DNA from: Alnus glutinosa
Lineage: Eukaryota > Streptophyta > Magnoliopsida > Fagales > Betulaceae
Direction of reading: 5' to 3'
DNA: 64,000 nt
NCBI RefSeq assembly: GCF_958979055.1
Contig: NC_084891.1
Location: 821,001-885,000, forward strand
Positions 23,007 to 34,860 of this stretch are shown here, one piece after another. Positions within the stretch are counted from its first letter, which is position 1, and each line of letters starts with the position of its first letter. The notes beneath the pieces are model-generated. The model saw nothing but the letters and a program-made list of their open reading frames with translations, did no database searches and was not told the origin of the DNA. A program made the position numbers and the translations under genes.

Positions 23007-23736
23007 GTAAATAACTCTTTATTAATCTTCTAGCCACCTCCTTTTTACTTCCTTTGTCACATCTTTGTTGTTAACCTTTCCATAAAAATGTCTGAGCCGT
23101 GTAGAGGCTCACATGTTCTGGTGGCTTCATAGAAGTCAATATAGAGTTGAGAATCCAAAAATGAAATATTAGAGAAATGTTTGCTCTGTTCTAATCCGAA
23201 GCCCTTCAACCATAGCCCCCGACGAAGCCTCCGGCTAAAGACACCCTCCTAGAGCCAACCCAGAAAAAACCGTCGGAGAGGAGAGCGAAGGGGCCATACT
23301 TGGAGCTTCCAAACCTACCTATAGCGTACCTTCTGGCAATGCCACTGTCGAGACCTACGAGCTTGAATCAAAACGACCTTGCTCCGACGTCCAATCATGT
23401 CCTACATCTAACTAACGAGTGTATGAGGACTAAAAACCATAAAAGGTGCTTTGGCAATGCCATTGATGATTAAAGGATTTAAGAATGACCTGATTAAGTT
23501 TGCCATTATCACATGTCAAAAGCCTGAATAAGCTACTAAGGTAGCAAGATGCACAAGCCATGAATAAGGTTTGCCACTGATGCTATTACCTTTTTTTGTT
23601 CTCTCTATCATTTGTAGTTTTAAAGCGTGTCTTCTCTATGTTTTAAAGTGTGTCAGAGCAACTGGACAGTAGAGATCGGAACGGGTTGAATGGTTTTTTA
23701 TTTATTTATTTATTTATTTTTTAATGCATGTGCTGG

Positions 23737-23961
23737 AATGAAAGCTGTTGGTGACAAAGGTATTTTTGGAAGGAAAAATGCATTAAATGGTCACCTGCAA
23801 CTCACGTGACCGACTTTCTATCCAAACGGACTGGCGAGTGGACGGAAAGTAAATTTTGCTGCACGTTGGCAAGTTTGGGAGGGTCATTTAACAATTTTGG
23901 TACATTGGAGGCTAAATCGTCACCTTGTGGATAAAACAGGAGGATAAAGTATAATTATCCC
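23737..23961 (-). repeat. right terminal inverted repeat of the Pack-MULE
   Basis: This is the inverted partner of 20739-20963. The outer end reads GGGATAATTATAC on the minus strand. Confidence 0.85.
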
Positions 23962-25552
23962 AAAAAAAAATTACATTAAAAAGAAGAAGAAAAAAATGTT
24001 GATGATATGCCTGCCCCCTGCTGATAATAGAAGAAAAAAAAAATTACAATTACGTGGAAAAACCAACTGTCAAAGAAAATTCTATCAAAAAAAAAAAAAA
24101 AAAACCAATAACAATCATTAAATGCTCACTTGCTTAGGAAGAGGAAAGGTCAAACGAAACAATTTTGTGAAAAAAGAAAAAGAAAAAAAATACACTTATC
24201 TCTCTATTTTGGAAAAACTTTAGAACTCTTGCATAGAAAAACCAATCATCAGAAGCTTTTTTTTTTTTTTTTGAGTTATCTGACTTTTCATAATTTTATT
24301 TTTTCCTTTCTGTTTTGTAGACTTATCAGTTTATTAATTCTCTAAATTTGTTTTGGTAGTTTATAGAGAATTAATTCATCCAAAAAAAAAAAGAAAAAAA
24401 GAACTTTCATCTTTATTACTTAATAAATTGTAACTTTTATTTTTGTTCAAACTTCCATTCTTGAATTCAATTTATTTATTTATTCTTTTGACATCAATGT
24501 GAATATAAATAATTTTATTGACTCTTATTTTTTATTATGGTTTTTTTATTTATTATTCTGATAAGAACAACATTGTCAATTTTTTTTTTTATAAAGTTTT
24601 CTTTATACTTTGAGATTGGGCCAACTGGCGAAGTGACAAGTTTCAGTAGAATTTTTGCCACTCTCAGGTACGTTATATCAATTTAACTGATATATCAATT
24701 TGGCATATATTTATGAAGTTTTATAGCTACATTTTTTGTGATACATATATTATGTTATAATATATATTTTGAATTGTAATTACCATATTTTTCTGTATTA
24801 TAATAAAAATATAGTATATAAAAAGAACAAAAAAAAATTATTTATTATTATATTTTATTATTTTAATTTCGCCCCTCCTAAGATAGATTTCTGGCTCCGC
24901 CACCATACATAAGACTTACATATAGGAAAACAGATCCAATGATTAGTTTGAAAAAAAAATAAAAATTGTTGGAGTTCTACAACAATCATTTCTCTTACCT
25001 AACAAAGTGTTAGTGTGGTACTTCTCCTTTCCAAAACAAAAAAAGCCACTCAACCTAACCCTCCAGTTGCAGGTTGGGCCTCTTTAGAAGTTTGGATCCC
25101 CAAAAATTTGCATTTCAAATTGCAAATGTGAAAGAGTCTCTATGGACTAACTTGTTCCAACAAGTGGACGAGCTATCCGAGACTTGCTCGAGCAGGTAAG
25201 CCCCCAATCCGGATAGCAAAATTATTAGAGATCTAGATCCAACTTGTGCATATGTTATGCATTCACCTTGATCAATGTCACGTGATAACAATTGTCTTTA
25301 CAAGTATAGGTAACTTAATATAGAAATTATATGTCCAGTGACCAGACACGTTCTTGGGTTTCTCCAGACGACTCACAACCTGCGCTTCTTGCCAAATTCT
25401 AACTTTTCCTAAGGAAATTCAATCACTTTTGCATTTCCAGATCAGAAGACATTGATTCGTAGACTGGGTTGTTGTTGTTTTCTGTTGATACATAGTCAAC
25501 AGATATAAGAGATTCATATACCAATTGAACACCCACTATTCTCATATACTTA
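23962..25552. other. AT-rich non-coding stretch
   Basis: This is poly(A)/poly(T)-rich DNA with no supportable gene. A GCCCCTCC...GGCTCCGCCACC sequence near 24868-24903 is of a kind often seen at the ends of plant transposons. 25080-25420 is ordinary sequence without recognisable features. Confidence 0.5.
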
Positions 25553-25797
25553 ACATTCAATGATAAACGTTTAAAGAGGCAACAAAAATAAGACTTGAAG
25601 GATTTAGCATTCTGCAATCTGCTTTATATATAATGATCCTTCCTAAGCATCCAAAACTGCCAAGCAGAAATGAAAATACAAGAAAATGGTTACAGAAAAT
25701 TTGATAATTGTCAAAGAAAGATATACAGCTTAATATTTTTGCACTTTACCAGGCCATAATGACCAGACAAAACAAATCCTCTATGGCTGAATGGGAG
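25553..25797 (-). repeat. inverted UGT-spacer segment, locus C (left part)
   Basis: The sequence is the reverse complement of copy A 17940-18185 with moderate divergence (for example GCAGATTGCAGAATGC at 18109 against 25612-25624). It continues on the far side of the Copia element at 31974. It shows that locus C is an inverted, older relative of copies A and B. Confidence 0.8.
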
Positions 25798-25802
25798 GGT
25801 GG

Positions 25803-26168
25803 TGTTGAAAGTTCAACAAATCAAAAAAACGTAAGAGAATTGTTTAATAAAGAAGTTAAGAGCATTTAATGAATAATGGCATTTGGTTTATTAAAATTGA
25901 TGTCTTAAGTTTTTCTTAAACCGAAGCCTTAATTTAGAAGAGTTATTGTTATTAATGTATTGTAATAAAGAGGAAGAATCGAAGATGGCTTTGGTCGTTT
26001 GTTTTTGTATGCCTATATATATGGGTTTTGTAAGATGTTTTTAAAAGAAGAAAAAGTGAAGAATATTTCCTCTACTCTTCTCCGAGTCATATATTTTTAG
26101 TAATAAAAGTAAGAAAGAGTGAAAGAGAGATAGAAAGGTAATTAGTTAGTAAACTAGTTCATCTTTCA
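25803..26168 (+). repeat. 5' LTR of the Copia element
   Basis: 366 bp, TG...CA, nearly identical to 31589-31973. A CTATATATATGG stretch near 26012 may be its TATA box. Confidence 0.95.
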
Positions 26169-26171
26169 TAT

Positions 26172-26183
26172 TGGTATCAGAGC
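26172..26183 (+). other. primer-binding site of the Copia element
   Basis: TGGTATCAGAGC lies 3 bases after the 5' LTR and is complementary to the 3' end of plant initiator Met-tRNA, the standard Copia primer. Confidence 0.9.
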
Positions 26184-26225
26184 CCTGTACGTTTTGCCAA
26201 TTCCCATTTTTCGTCCATTCTAGAA

Positions 26226-29200
26226 ATGGGTTCCAACGTGGTCCAGCAACAAATCCCTAGATTATCAAAAGATAACTATGGGTCGTGGTCTATCCAAATG
26301 AAAGCCTTGTTTGGGTTTCAAGATCTGTGCGAAGTCATAACTGACGGATTTACGGAACCCACCAAGGAGGAAGAAGCTAAATACACAGCTGATGAGAAGA
26401 AGGCTCTTAAGGAGCAGAGGAAGAAGGATAAAAATGCCTTGTTTTTACTCTATCAAGGGTTGGACGAGCCTACCTTCGAGAAAGTTGCTGAAGCAACGAC
26501 AAGTAAACAAGTATGGGAGATTCTAGCTTCCATCTTCAAAGGAGATGAACGGGTGAGACGGGTCCGTCTCCAAACATTACGAGGCGAGTTCGAGGCTCTT
26601 CACATGAAGGATGGAGAATCGGTGTCCGATTATTTTTCACGATTGTTGGTAATCGTGAATGGTTTGAAAAGAAACAATGAGAAGGTTGATGACATCCGAG
26701 TCGTCGAAAAAATACTTCGATCCATTTCCTCTAAATTTGAGCATGTAGTTGTAGCTATCGAAGAGTCTAAGGACTTGGAGAATCTTACAATTGAGGAGTT
26801 GTTGGGTTCATTACAAGTACATGAGCAAAGGATGCAGAAAAATGCTAATTCTGTTGTATTAGAACAAGCACTAGAGTCAAAACTGACTCTAAATGATCAA
26901 GGCAAATCCAGCTCCAATCGTGGTCGTGGTAGAGGCCGGGGGCGTGGTATTTCTCAACAACCACGTCAAAGTCAGCAGGAGACTCAAAGCTTTAGAGGTC
27001 GGGGACGAGGAGGCTACCGAGGAAGAGGAATATCCACATATGGACGTGGAAACTCCAAGAATATCCAATGCTACAACTGCAAGAAGTTTGGACACTATGC
27101 CTCAGATTGTTGGCACAAAGATGATGAACAAGCCAATGTTGCAGAAGCAATAAATGAGGTTCGTAGTGATTCTATTTTACTTCTCGCTCATGATGATTCA
27201 AATTCAATAGATGAGGTTTGGTACCTCGATTCTGGCGCAAGTAATCACATGTGTGGGAAGAAAGATCTGTTCATAGAACTCACAGAAGGAGTTCACGGAA
27301 ATGTAAACTTGGGGGACTCCTCCAAACTATCAGTTGAAGGCAAAGGGAAGATAAAAATTTGTCAAAATGATGGTAAGAAAGGGTACATTTCTGATGTTTA
27401 TTATGTGCCTAATATGAAAAGCAATATTCTTAGCATTGGGCAGCTGCTCGAGAAGGGGTACACCATACATATGGAGAATTACTCTCTCATTTTGAGAGAT
27501 ACACGTGGAGGTATTGTGGCTCATGTTCCAATGGCCAATAACCGCATGTTCCCGTTACATCTTAACATAAAACCCGAGAAGTGCTTCTATGGACTCAAGG
27601 AAAGTGAGTCATGGAAGTGGCATCTTCGGTTTGGTCATTTACATTTTAGTGGCCTAAAGCTACTATCATCATCTGGCATGGTGCATGGGTTACCAGTGAT
27701 CAAGCCACCGAGCAATGTTTGTGAAGAATGCATACTTGGCAAGCAGGCACGACTTCCTTTTCCCAACGGCAAATCTTGGAGAGCATCGTCACCATTGCAG
27801 CTGGTTCATACTGACATATGTGGACCAATAGAACCCATGTCATTAGGAGGTAATAGATACTTTATTACCTTTATTGATGACTTTAGCAGAAAACTTTGGG
27901 TTTATTTTCTTAAAGAAAAGTCAGCTGCCTTTAATATATTCAAGAACTTTAAAGCTCTTGTTGAAAATCAAAGTGGTCACAAGCTCATAACTCTCCGTTC
28001 AGATCGAGGTGGTGAATACACCTCAAAAGAATTTGACAAGTATTGCAGGGAACAAGGAATAAAGCATCAGTTTACTGCTGTTTACACACCACAGCAAAAC
28101 GGAATTGCAGAAACGAAGAATTGTACCATTCTCAATATGACCAGAACCATGCTTAAGGAGAAAGGACTGCCAAAACAATTCTGGGCAGAAGCTGTGGCAT
28201 GCTCAACTTATCTACTCAATCGATGTCCTACCAAAAGTGTCAAGAATATGACACCTCAAGAGGCGTGGAGCGGTTACAAGCCAAGTGTTACACACCTTAG
28301 AATCTTTGGATGTCTTGCATATTCTCAAGTTCCCGAATCCAAGAGGAAAAAGCTTGATGATCGTGGTGAAAAATGTATCTTCCTTGGATATAGCGAAGAG
28401 TTGAAGGCGTACAAGCTCTACAACCCATTAACAAAAAAATTAGTGGTTAGTAGAGACGTTATCTTTGATGAAGAAAGTGTGTGGAGCTGGAGAGATGAAG
28501 ACAAGGCCAAAGAACAACAAGTGTTGGAGGAGCCTGAAGAGCTCTCAACAGAAGCTCCACCAAGTACCCCACCATCTTCTCAACCTACCACATCGTCCAT
28601 AGCACATAGAGACTCTACACCTTCTATGGGAGGTAGCAGCAGCAGATCCTCCACAAATCAAAGTAAGATGAGAAGTCTTAGGGAAATCTATGAGCAAACT
28701 GAAGAAGGAGAGACTAATCTTTTCTGCCTATATGCTGATCATGAGCCTCTTACCTTTCAAGAAGCCGTTGAAGAAGATTGTTGGAGATCCACAATGGAGG
28801 AGGAGATACATGCTATTCAAAAGAATGACACTTGGGAGTTGACAACACTCCCATCAAACCAAAAGGCTATTGGTGTCAAGTGGGTGTACAAGATCAAACG
28901 CACTGCAGAAGGTGAAGTTTCTCGATACAAGGCAAGACTAGTAGCTAAAGGCTACAAACAAAAGTACGGCATCGACTATGAAGAGGTCTTTTCACCAGTT
29001 GCGAGACTTGACACAGTAAGACTGTTGATCGCACTTGCCGCTCATCATAATTGGAAGATATACCAACTTGATGTCAAGTCAGCTTTTCTCAATGGCATCC
29101 TTGAAGAAGAAGTATATGTACAACAACCGGAAGGCTTTATAATGGAAGGAGAAGAAAGCAAGGTGTATCGCCTTAAAAAGGCGTTATATGGCTTAAAGCA

Positions 29201-31581
29201 AGCACCAAGAGCTTGGAATGCACGCATCGATGGTTACCTTCATCAGAATGGTTTCACCAAATGTCCATATGAGCATGCTGTTTATATGAAGAAAAATTAT
29301 CGAGGTGAATTTCTAATTATTTGCATATATGTTGACGATCTGTTATACACAGGAAATAGTAGTGAAATGTTCAAGGAATTCAAGCAATCAATGTTTAGGG
29401 AGTTTGAGATGACAGACAACGGGTTGATGTCCTACTTCCTTGGCATTGAAGTGAAGCAACAACATGATGGAATTTTCATATCTCAAAAGAAGTACATGAA
29501 GGAGATGATGAGTGCCAAATATTGCATATGTGGACCCCTTAATTTGCATTTACTAAACCTTTAGTTTTGTTATTTTCTAATGTTTTTGGTTAGTTTTGGT
29601 ATTTTAGTATTTTGCAGGTCATTGAGAGAAAACAATAGCTTTAAGGTGAAAGAAAGCACACTTTGAGAAGACCTAGATAATGTGGTTATGTTCAACCAAA
29701 TCAAGGAGAGGACTAAATCGGAATTTTTCTAATTGGAGTCAAAATCGGATTAGAATTCAGATTCTGCACAGGTTATACAAGTATCCGATTAAGATGAATC
29801 AAGTGGCGTTGGAAAGCTAACTCAATTTTCTACAAATCCTTATGAAATATGATTTTCTTAATTCGGACGTTTGCTATGCCAAAAGTGCCTCGTAATAAAA
29901 TACCGCAAATTTGGACGGATTTGGAGTCCTTTTCCTTCTTGGATTGTGTTTTGAGTCTCCTACTCAAACTAGGAGATTAACCTCTGATTTTTCTAGGAAT
30001 TCTAGAGCTTCTAAGATTTGTTTTCTCCCTATAAATAGACCTCTAAGGCTCCAGAAAAATAGAGAAGCTAGAGACCAAAATATTCTTTTCTTTTTAGTTT
30101 AGCTTTTCTTTAGTTTAGGTTTTATTTTCAATAGTCATGTGTAGCTAGTTTTTCAACTAAGGTTGAGGATGAAGCCTCACTATTGAAGAGCAACAATATT
30201 TTCATGTAAGTTTATACTATCCGATTTTATTTGGTTTAATTTTTCCTATGTTTTACTTCTTTTCAATGTGTGGATTGATTCTTGGATATCTTTTGTGATT
30301 CAAGGATACATTTGATGATTTGAGATAATTTCACATAATTGATTGCTTGGGTTTTTATTTATCAAAACGTTGGATATTCATTGTGTTTCGTTCTACGGAT
30401 ACATTTGATGATTTGGTTAAAACCGGATATCTTTTGTGATTTGTGCAAAGAACGGATTCATTGAATGATTTAATGATTTTTTGAAGCATAGTAGAACATA
30501 CATAAGATTTGTATGGTGAGAACTTCGGATGTGTATTGATAAAGATGAGAATATGTTGCTATGATTTTGTGGGTGTGGATTCCAAAACCTTTGTATCTTT
30601 TGTTTTGTTTTATTTTATTTATGTTTTTTCTTTCTTTTATTTATTAAAATCAAACTTTTTTTGGAACTAGGTTAAGATTCAATTAGTTTAGAAACAAAAT
30701 TGTTCTTCAAAAACACAATTCCCTGTGGGATCGACCTCGCACTTGCAAAACCTTTTATTGCAAACGATTCGTGCACTTGCGAGTACAATTAAAATTCACA
30801 TAAGGAGATATTAGAAAAATTCAAGATGGAAAGCTGCAACTCTGTGAGTACTCCAGTTAAAACAAGCATAAAGTTGTCAAAAGAAGGAGACGATCGAGTT
30901 ATTGAACCAACTCTTTACAAGAGTTTGGTTGGAAGTTTGAGATACTTGACGATCACAAGACCAGATATTGTCTATAGAGTTGGACTTGTGAGTCAATACA
31001 TGGAGAAACCAATGCAGACTCATTGGTTAGCTGCAAAAAGGATTCTAAGGTACATCAAAGGTACTATGAATCTTGGTTTATTTTATGCATATGGTGATGA
31101 AGCAAAATTAGTTGGTTACTCAGACAGTGATTGGGGATGTGACCAAGATGAGAGGAAAAGTACTACTGGATATGTGTTCTATTTTAGTTCTACAGCATTT
31201 TCTTGGACATCCAAGAAACAAGCAATTGTAGCCTTGTCTACCTGTGAGGCAGATTATGTGGCGGCTTCATCTACTGTTTGTGAAGCTATATGGCTAAGGA
31301 ATCTCTTGAAGGAACTAGAACATCCACAAGAAGAACCAACTGTGATTTATGTGGATAACCAATCGGCAATAAAGCTAGCGAAGAATCCAGTACAACATGG
31401 GAGGAGCAAACACATTGACACTAGGTACCACTTTCTTAGAGACCATGTGAAGCGGAAGACAATAGAGCTCCAATATTGCCACACCACTAAACAAGTAGCA
31501 GATATGTTTACAAAGCCATTAGCAGGTGCAAGTTTCATAAGGCTAAGAGATGCGCTTGGCATGAGAACAATTTTGATTTGA
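26226..31581 (+). pseudogene. Copia gag-pol polyprotein, interrupted by a nested insertion
   Basis: The ATG at 26226 opens gag (residues 1-240, starting with LSKDNYGSW), then an Arg/Gly-rich stretch and a CCHC zinc knuckle (C282, C285, H290, C295). Next come the protease motif DSGA (D335), GAG-pre-integrase (WHLRFGH), and integrase with D530, D593 and E629 (D-35-E spacing). Reverse transcriptase follows with YVDD at 1035-1038. At 29506 the frame enters an inserted LTR and stops at 29564. After the insertion the same protein resumes at 30810 (ILEKFKMES) with the rest of RT and RNase H (DSDWGCD, ALSTCEADYVA, DNQSAIKLA, HIDTRYHF) to 31581. Leaving out one copy of the target repeat plus the insert, 4053 bases remain, an open frame of 1350 codons and a stop. 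The only visible lesion is therefore the insertion, although the integrase reads ETKNC where ERKNR is usual. Confidence 0.95.
29506..30801. mobile_element. nested solo-LTR-like insertion inside the Copia RT region
   Basis: About 1.3 kb begins TGATGAGTGCC and ends near TTCACAT, bounded by AAGGAGAT at 29499-29506 and 30802-30809. It carries a TATAAATA box at 30030-30037 and near its right end CCCTGTGGGATCGACC, a sequence common near LTR ends. There is no coding capacity. Size, promoter and flanking repeat fit a solo LTR, but the 3' end does not finish in a clean CA, so its exact borders and type are uncertain. Confidence 0.7.
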
Positions 31582-31588
31582 GGGGGCG

Positions 31589-31973
31589 TGTTGGAAGTTC
31601 AACAAATCAAAAAAACGTAAGAGAATTATTTAATAAAGAAGTTAAGAGCATTTAATGAATAATGGCATTTGGTTTATTAAAATTGATGTCTTAAGTTTTT
31701 CTTAAACCAAAGCCTTAATTTAGAAGAGTTATTGTTATTAATGTATTGTAATAAAGAGGAAGAATCGAAGATGGCTTTGATCGTTTGTTTTTGTATGCCT
31801 ATATATATGGGTTTTGTAAGATGTTTTTAAAAGAAGAAAAAGTGAAGAATATTTCCTCAACTCTTCTTTATTTTCTCTACTCTTCTCCAAGTCATATATT
31901 TTTAGTAATAAAAGTAAGAAAGAGTGAAAGAGAGATAGAAAGGTAACTAGTTAGTAAACTAGTTCGTCTTTCA
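31589..31973 (+). repeat. 3' LTR of the Copia element
   Basis: 385 bp. It carries an extra 19 bp near 31859-31878 (a partly repeated ACTCTTCT-type sequence) compared with the 5' LTR. Confidence 0.95.
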
Positions 31974-31978
31974 GGTGG

Positions 31979-33285
31979 AACAAGGCACTTAGCACTCTTC
32001 TGCCACATGAAATGCTCTGCTTCTTCAACAGTGAATAGTTGCGAGAACAGAGGATATTAATGGCAAAATTACCAAGATGAATGGCTGAGACCTCAAAAAT
32101 CAGATAACTAGCTAAACATCCTTCTTCTGCTTAATCTTTGACTATGCATTTGCATTTCCATTGATGCTCTGAGAGTTCCTGCCATTTTGGGGATGTTCAA
32201 GATGTGAAAAATAAAAGAAAATAAGAAAGGTTGAAACTTTTGCTTAATTCATTCAGTAAACTAATACAACTTATATACTGTTTTTACATAGATTCAGAAA
32301 AGGAAAATAAAATACACTTATGATGCAAAACAGAATACAATTCTAATTGATTGAAATCATAATAATGCTCCAACGGTCTCCTCCAAGTCTTTCCTTCTGT
32401 GGTGTCCCCATTCTGCTTGTATTAGCCTTGATGAGCACGACAGTCCATGATTTGCGGGTGTGTGCTGCTTTCCATAAAGCGTTGATTGCCTTGACAGTGA
32501 GTTGGTCTGCTGATTTCCATATTGCTGATCTTGGTTTTCTTTGATAGCATTCATCACAACAAGATATGCGGCTGTATGTTGATTAGGTAATGTTGAAGCT
32601 GGCTGATCCTTTCCCCAAGTCTTGTGATATTTTCCTTTGGTGGCTGCAGACTCATTTACTGCTACAGTATCTTCAGAATCGTGGTTCCATGTGAGCTGGT
32701 CCTCTTCAAGGGGTGCTGTCGTGGCTGCTACCTCAGCAATATGTGTTGGTGTTGGTGTGGCTGCTGCATTACATAGTTTAACAAAAAATATGCCTTTCCG
32801 TTTGATTTTCACTTCACTTAAACATCATGCCCAGTCCAATTGTATTTCACATTTATCCTTTTCAATCTCATACCTCTTACAATCTAGTCATTTGCCTAGA
32901 AGAGGGGAAACAGCAAAAGAATATTTCGATTTGCAAATTATGTCAGATAAAATGGTTATTGTCCAATTTCATAATTTCGTTATCTTCTTAGAAACTCATA
33001 AGACTTCAAGGTAGTCCAATGCAGGGAAGAGTATCTGAATCTGCTTTTGAAGAAACTTTAACATATCTGCGGTGTTTGTTTGCTGCAAACTCAAACTGTA
33101 CATAGAAATTTTATAAGAACATATAAATCACTTACTTTCTGATAAGAATTGAACATCTAAACATTTTATTCGAATCCTGCTCAATTATATTGCCTTACAA
33201 GAGAAAAATTCCATTATTTTTCTCAAACAGACGTATGCAGGAAATCATTTTCCTTTCCATCACAGTTTACAATTACTTCCAAACG
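31979..33285 (-). repeat. locus C spacer and UGT-C 3' flank, inverted relative to copy A
   Basis: 31979-32206 corresponds, reversed, to copy A from about 17900 down to 17223. 32784-33285 corresponds to the UGT-A 3' flank (16348 to 15925). It is unoccupied for the copy A LINE but carries its own insertion at 32213-32783. No coding gene. Confidence 0.8.
32213..32783 (-). mobile_element. solo LTR-like insertion in the UGT-C 3' flank
   Basis: A 571-bp insert absent from copy A, flanked by AAAAAT at 32207-32212 and 32784-32789. On the minus strand it begins TGTTAAACT and contains TATATAAG near its end followed by T/C-rich sequence, as in Copia LTRs. A 151-codon minus-strand frame (32357-32812) crosses the insert border into the flank and is Gln/Asn/Thr-rich without domains, so I do not call it a gene. 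The 3' end lacks a clear CA. Confidence 0.6.
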
Positions 33286-33581
33286 CTATCCAAGTGCCTC
33301 AACCAACTTGGCCAGGGCTCTTGAAGACGAACCAGATGCTGATCCCAAAGCAGCCAAAGCCATTTCTCTCATCTTCCAACTTTTTTCTCTGAGCTCTCTC
33401 CCCTGTTCGGACTCCATCAACTCCCTAACCCTTCTCTCCAACTCATCACCACTCACAAACCCATCATCCTCCCTCTGCTCCAAATCAATAGCCATCTTCA
33501 TATCATTCACCAAAACGTTCTTGTTCAGGTGCTGCTCGGCGTAGAGCGGCCAAGCCAGCATCGGCACTCCTGCAACCACCG

Positions 33582-33619
<38 letters not shown>

Positions 33620-34740
33620 CCCCCAACTGATTCTTTTCTCAGCACACCCCCTTGGGGTGCCCACTTCTTCACCACCATCCCCTTATCTTTGGTTCTCTCC
33701 AGAAATCCTTCTGGCAACACACCCTCCAAATCGAACTCTGCAACAAAATTCTCAGCCCGCTTGCTTTTCTCATCGCGTGGTGGCTTTTTCACCACCCACA
33801 AGAATCTCTGCCCACTCCTTTCCAACCCATGGGCTATCTCTTTCACTTGCGCCACCGAGAACGATCCTTGGCTGCCAAAGCACAAGAACACAACACTTCT
33901 ACTCGGTTGGCTGTCAAGCCACGACAAACATTCATCCTCAGGCGCTCTATCACCTTTATTTCCATCTTCACCTGCTGGCTCTTCTGAGTGAGCAATCAGA
34001 GGACCTATTGAGTAAACCGGTGGAGTTGGCGTATCAGGAACGCACACACCATCAGCAATGATCTTTAAGGCTTTTGGCTCCAGGTCCTCAAACGTGTTAG
34101 CTATAATCCCATTCGATTTTGGAAGATGTGAACAGAAGTAGAGCATGTCCCAATAAGCAGGGTCGTCACGGTCGAGTGTCGGTTCAATCATATGTGTTGC
34201 TTTCAACGGTGACGACATTCCTGGGAAGTGAAGCTCAGTTGTGGTGAGGTCCTTGAAGCTCTTGGTGGTTTGCTCGTGGATCTTGGGGAGGTATAAGAAG
34301 GCAGCAAGAGCATAAGCACCAGAAGTGACGAAATAATAAACAGGAAGGTTGAGATCTTTGGCTATGGGAAGAACCGAGGTGCACAAAACGTCGATGATAA
34401 GGGCACGAATAGTAGATGATTTTGAGATTTGTTGGAGTACATGGGGGGCATGGGCTAAGCTGAGGCGGATAAACTCGAATGCTATGGCGGCGGAGCTGCG
34501 AGTTTGGGTGGTGTCAACGGAGACAGATGGTAGGCTGTGGAAGGAGATGGAGGAATTGGATTGGGAGACATTGTGGATGTAGGAGGTGATGCTTGGGGTG
34601 TCCCAATCGGAGCCGGTGGTGATGACGACGGAGATGGAGAATTTGTGAGCGTAGTGGTGTAGGATGAGCTTGCCAAGCTCAACCATGGAGATGATGTGGC
34701 CCATGCCTGGAGCCGGGAATAGGACGATTGTGTCTGCCAT
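33286..34740 (-). CDS. UDP-glycosyltransferase, UGT88 type (UGT-C)
   Basis: Intact single-exon gene of 484 residues, ATG at 34738-34740 ([16 protein letters not shown]). It has catalytic His15 and the partner Asp117 (IIDVLC). The PSPG box (about 360-403) is complete and ends in Gln, with THCGWNS; it reads APQGGVL where the other copies have APQVGVL, and PMLAWPLY instead of PMVAWPLY. Differences from UGT-A are spread along the whole protein, so it is an older paralogue than the A/B pair. It is transcribed leftward, inverted relative to UGT-A. Its promoter (34741 onward) has been duplicated without the gene at 38740. The acceptor is unknown; the UGT88 family mostly acts on flavonoids and related phenolics. 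Confidence 0.93.
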
Positions 34741-34860
34741 CTTTTATTTTGGCTTCTCTGGTTTTGTTTTTTTGGCTTTGTACGTGTTTGAACAACGTAA
34801 TTGACAAATGAACCTGGGCTGATCTAGTCCATATATATATCAGAGGAAAAGACTAAAAAT
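34741..34860 (-). promoter_or_regulatory. UGT-C promoter and leader
   Basis: A short TATATATAT stretch near 34831-34841 lies about 95 bases upstream of the ATG on the minus strand and can serve as the TATA box. The region is repeated at 38748-38950, where the AT run has grown to about 90 bases. Confidence 0.45.

Larger units (their letters stand above)
25803..31973 (+). mobile_element. Ty1/Copia LTR retrotransposon
   Basis: The element runs from TGTTG at 25803 to TTTCA at 31973 and is flanked by the 5-bp target duplication GGTGG (25798-25802 and 31974-31978). It has 366- and 385-bp LTRs, an initiator Met-tRNA primer site, a gag-pol frame and a purine-rich tract (GAGGGGGCG) just before the 3' LTR. 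It split the inverted spacer of locus C. About eight substitutions plus one 19-bp indel separate the LTRs by eye, so the insertion is fairly young. A nested LTR-like insertion at 29506-30801 breaks the polyprotein. Confidence 0.95.

Noticed and set aside
26172-26183. tRNA-like sequences at the retroelement primer sites
   Set aside because: Only the 12 bases complementary to Met-tRNA are present. No tRNA gene was recognised anywhere in the window.
32357-32812. 151-codon minus-strand frame
   Set aside because: It crosses the border of a 571-bp insertion into the UGT-C 3' flank and is low-complexity, so it is not an ancestral gene.
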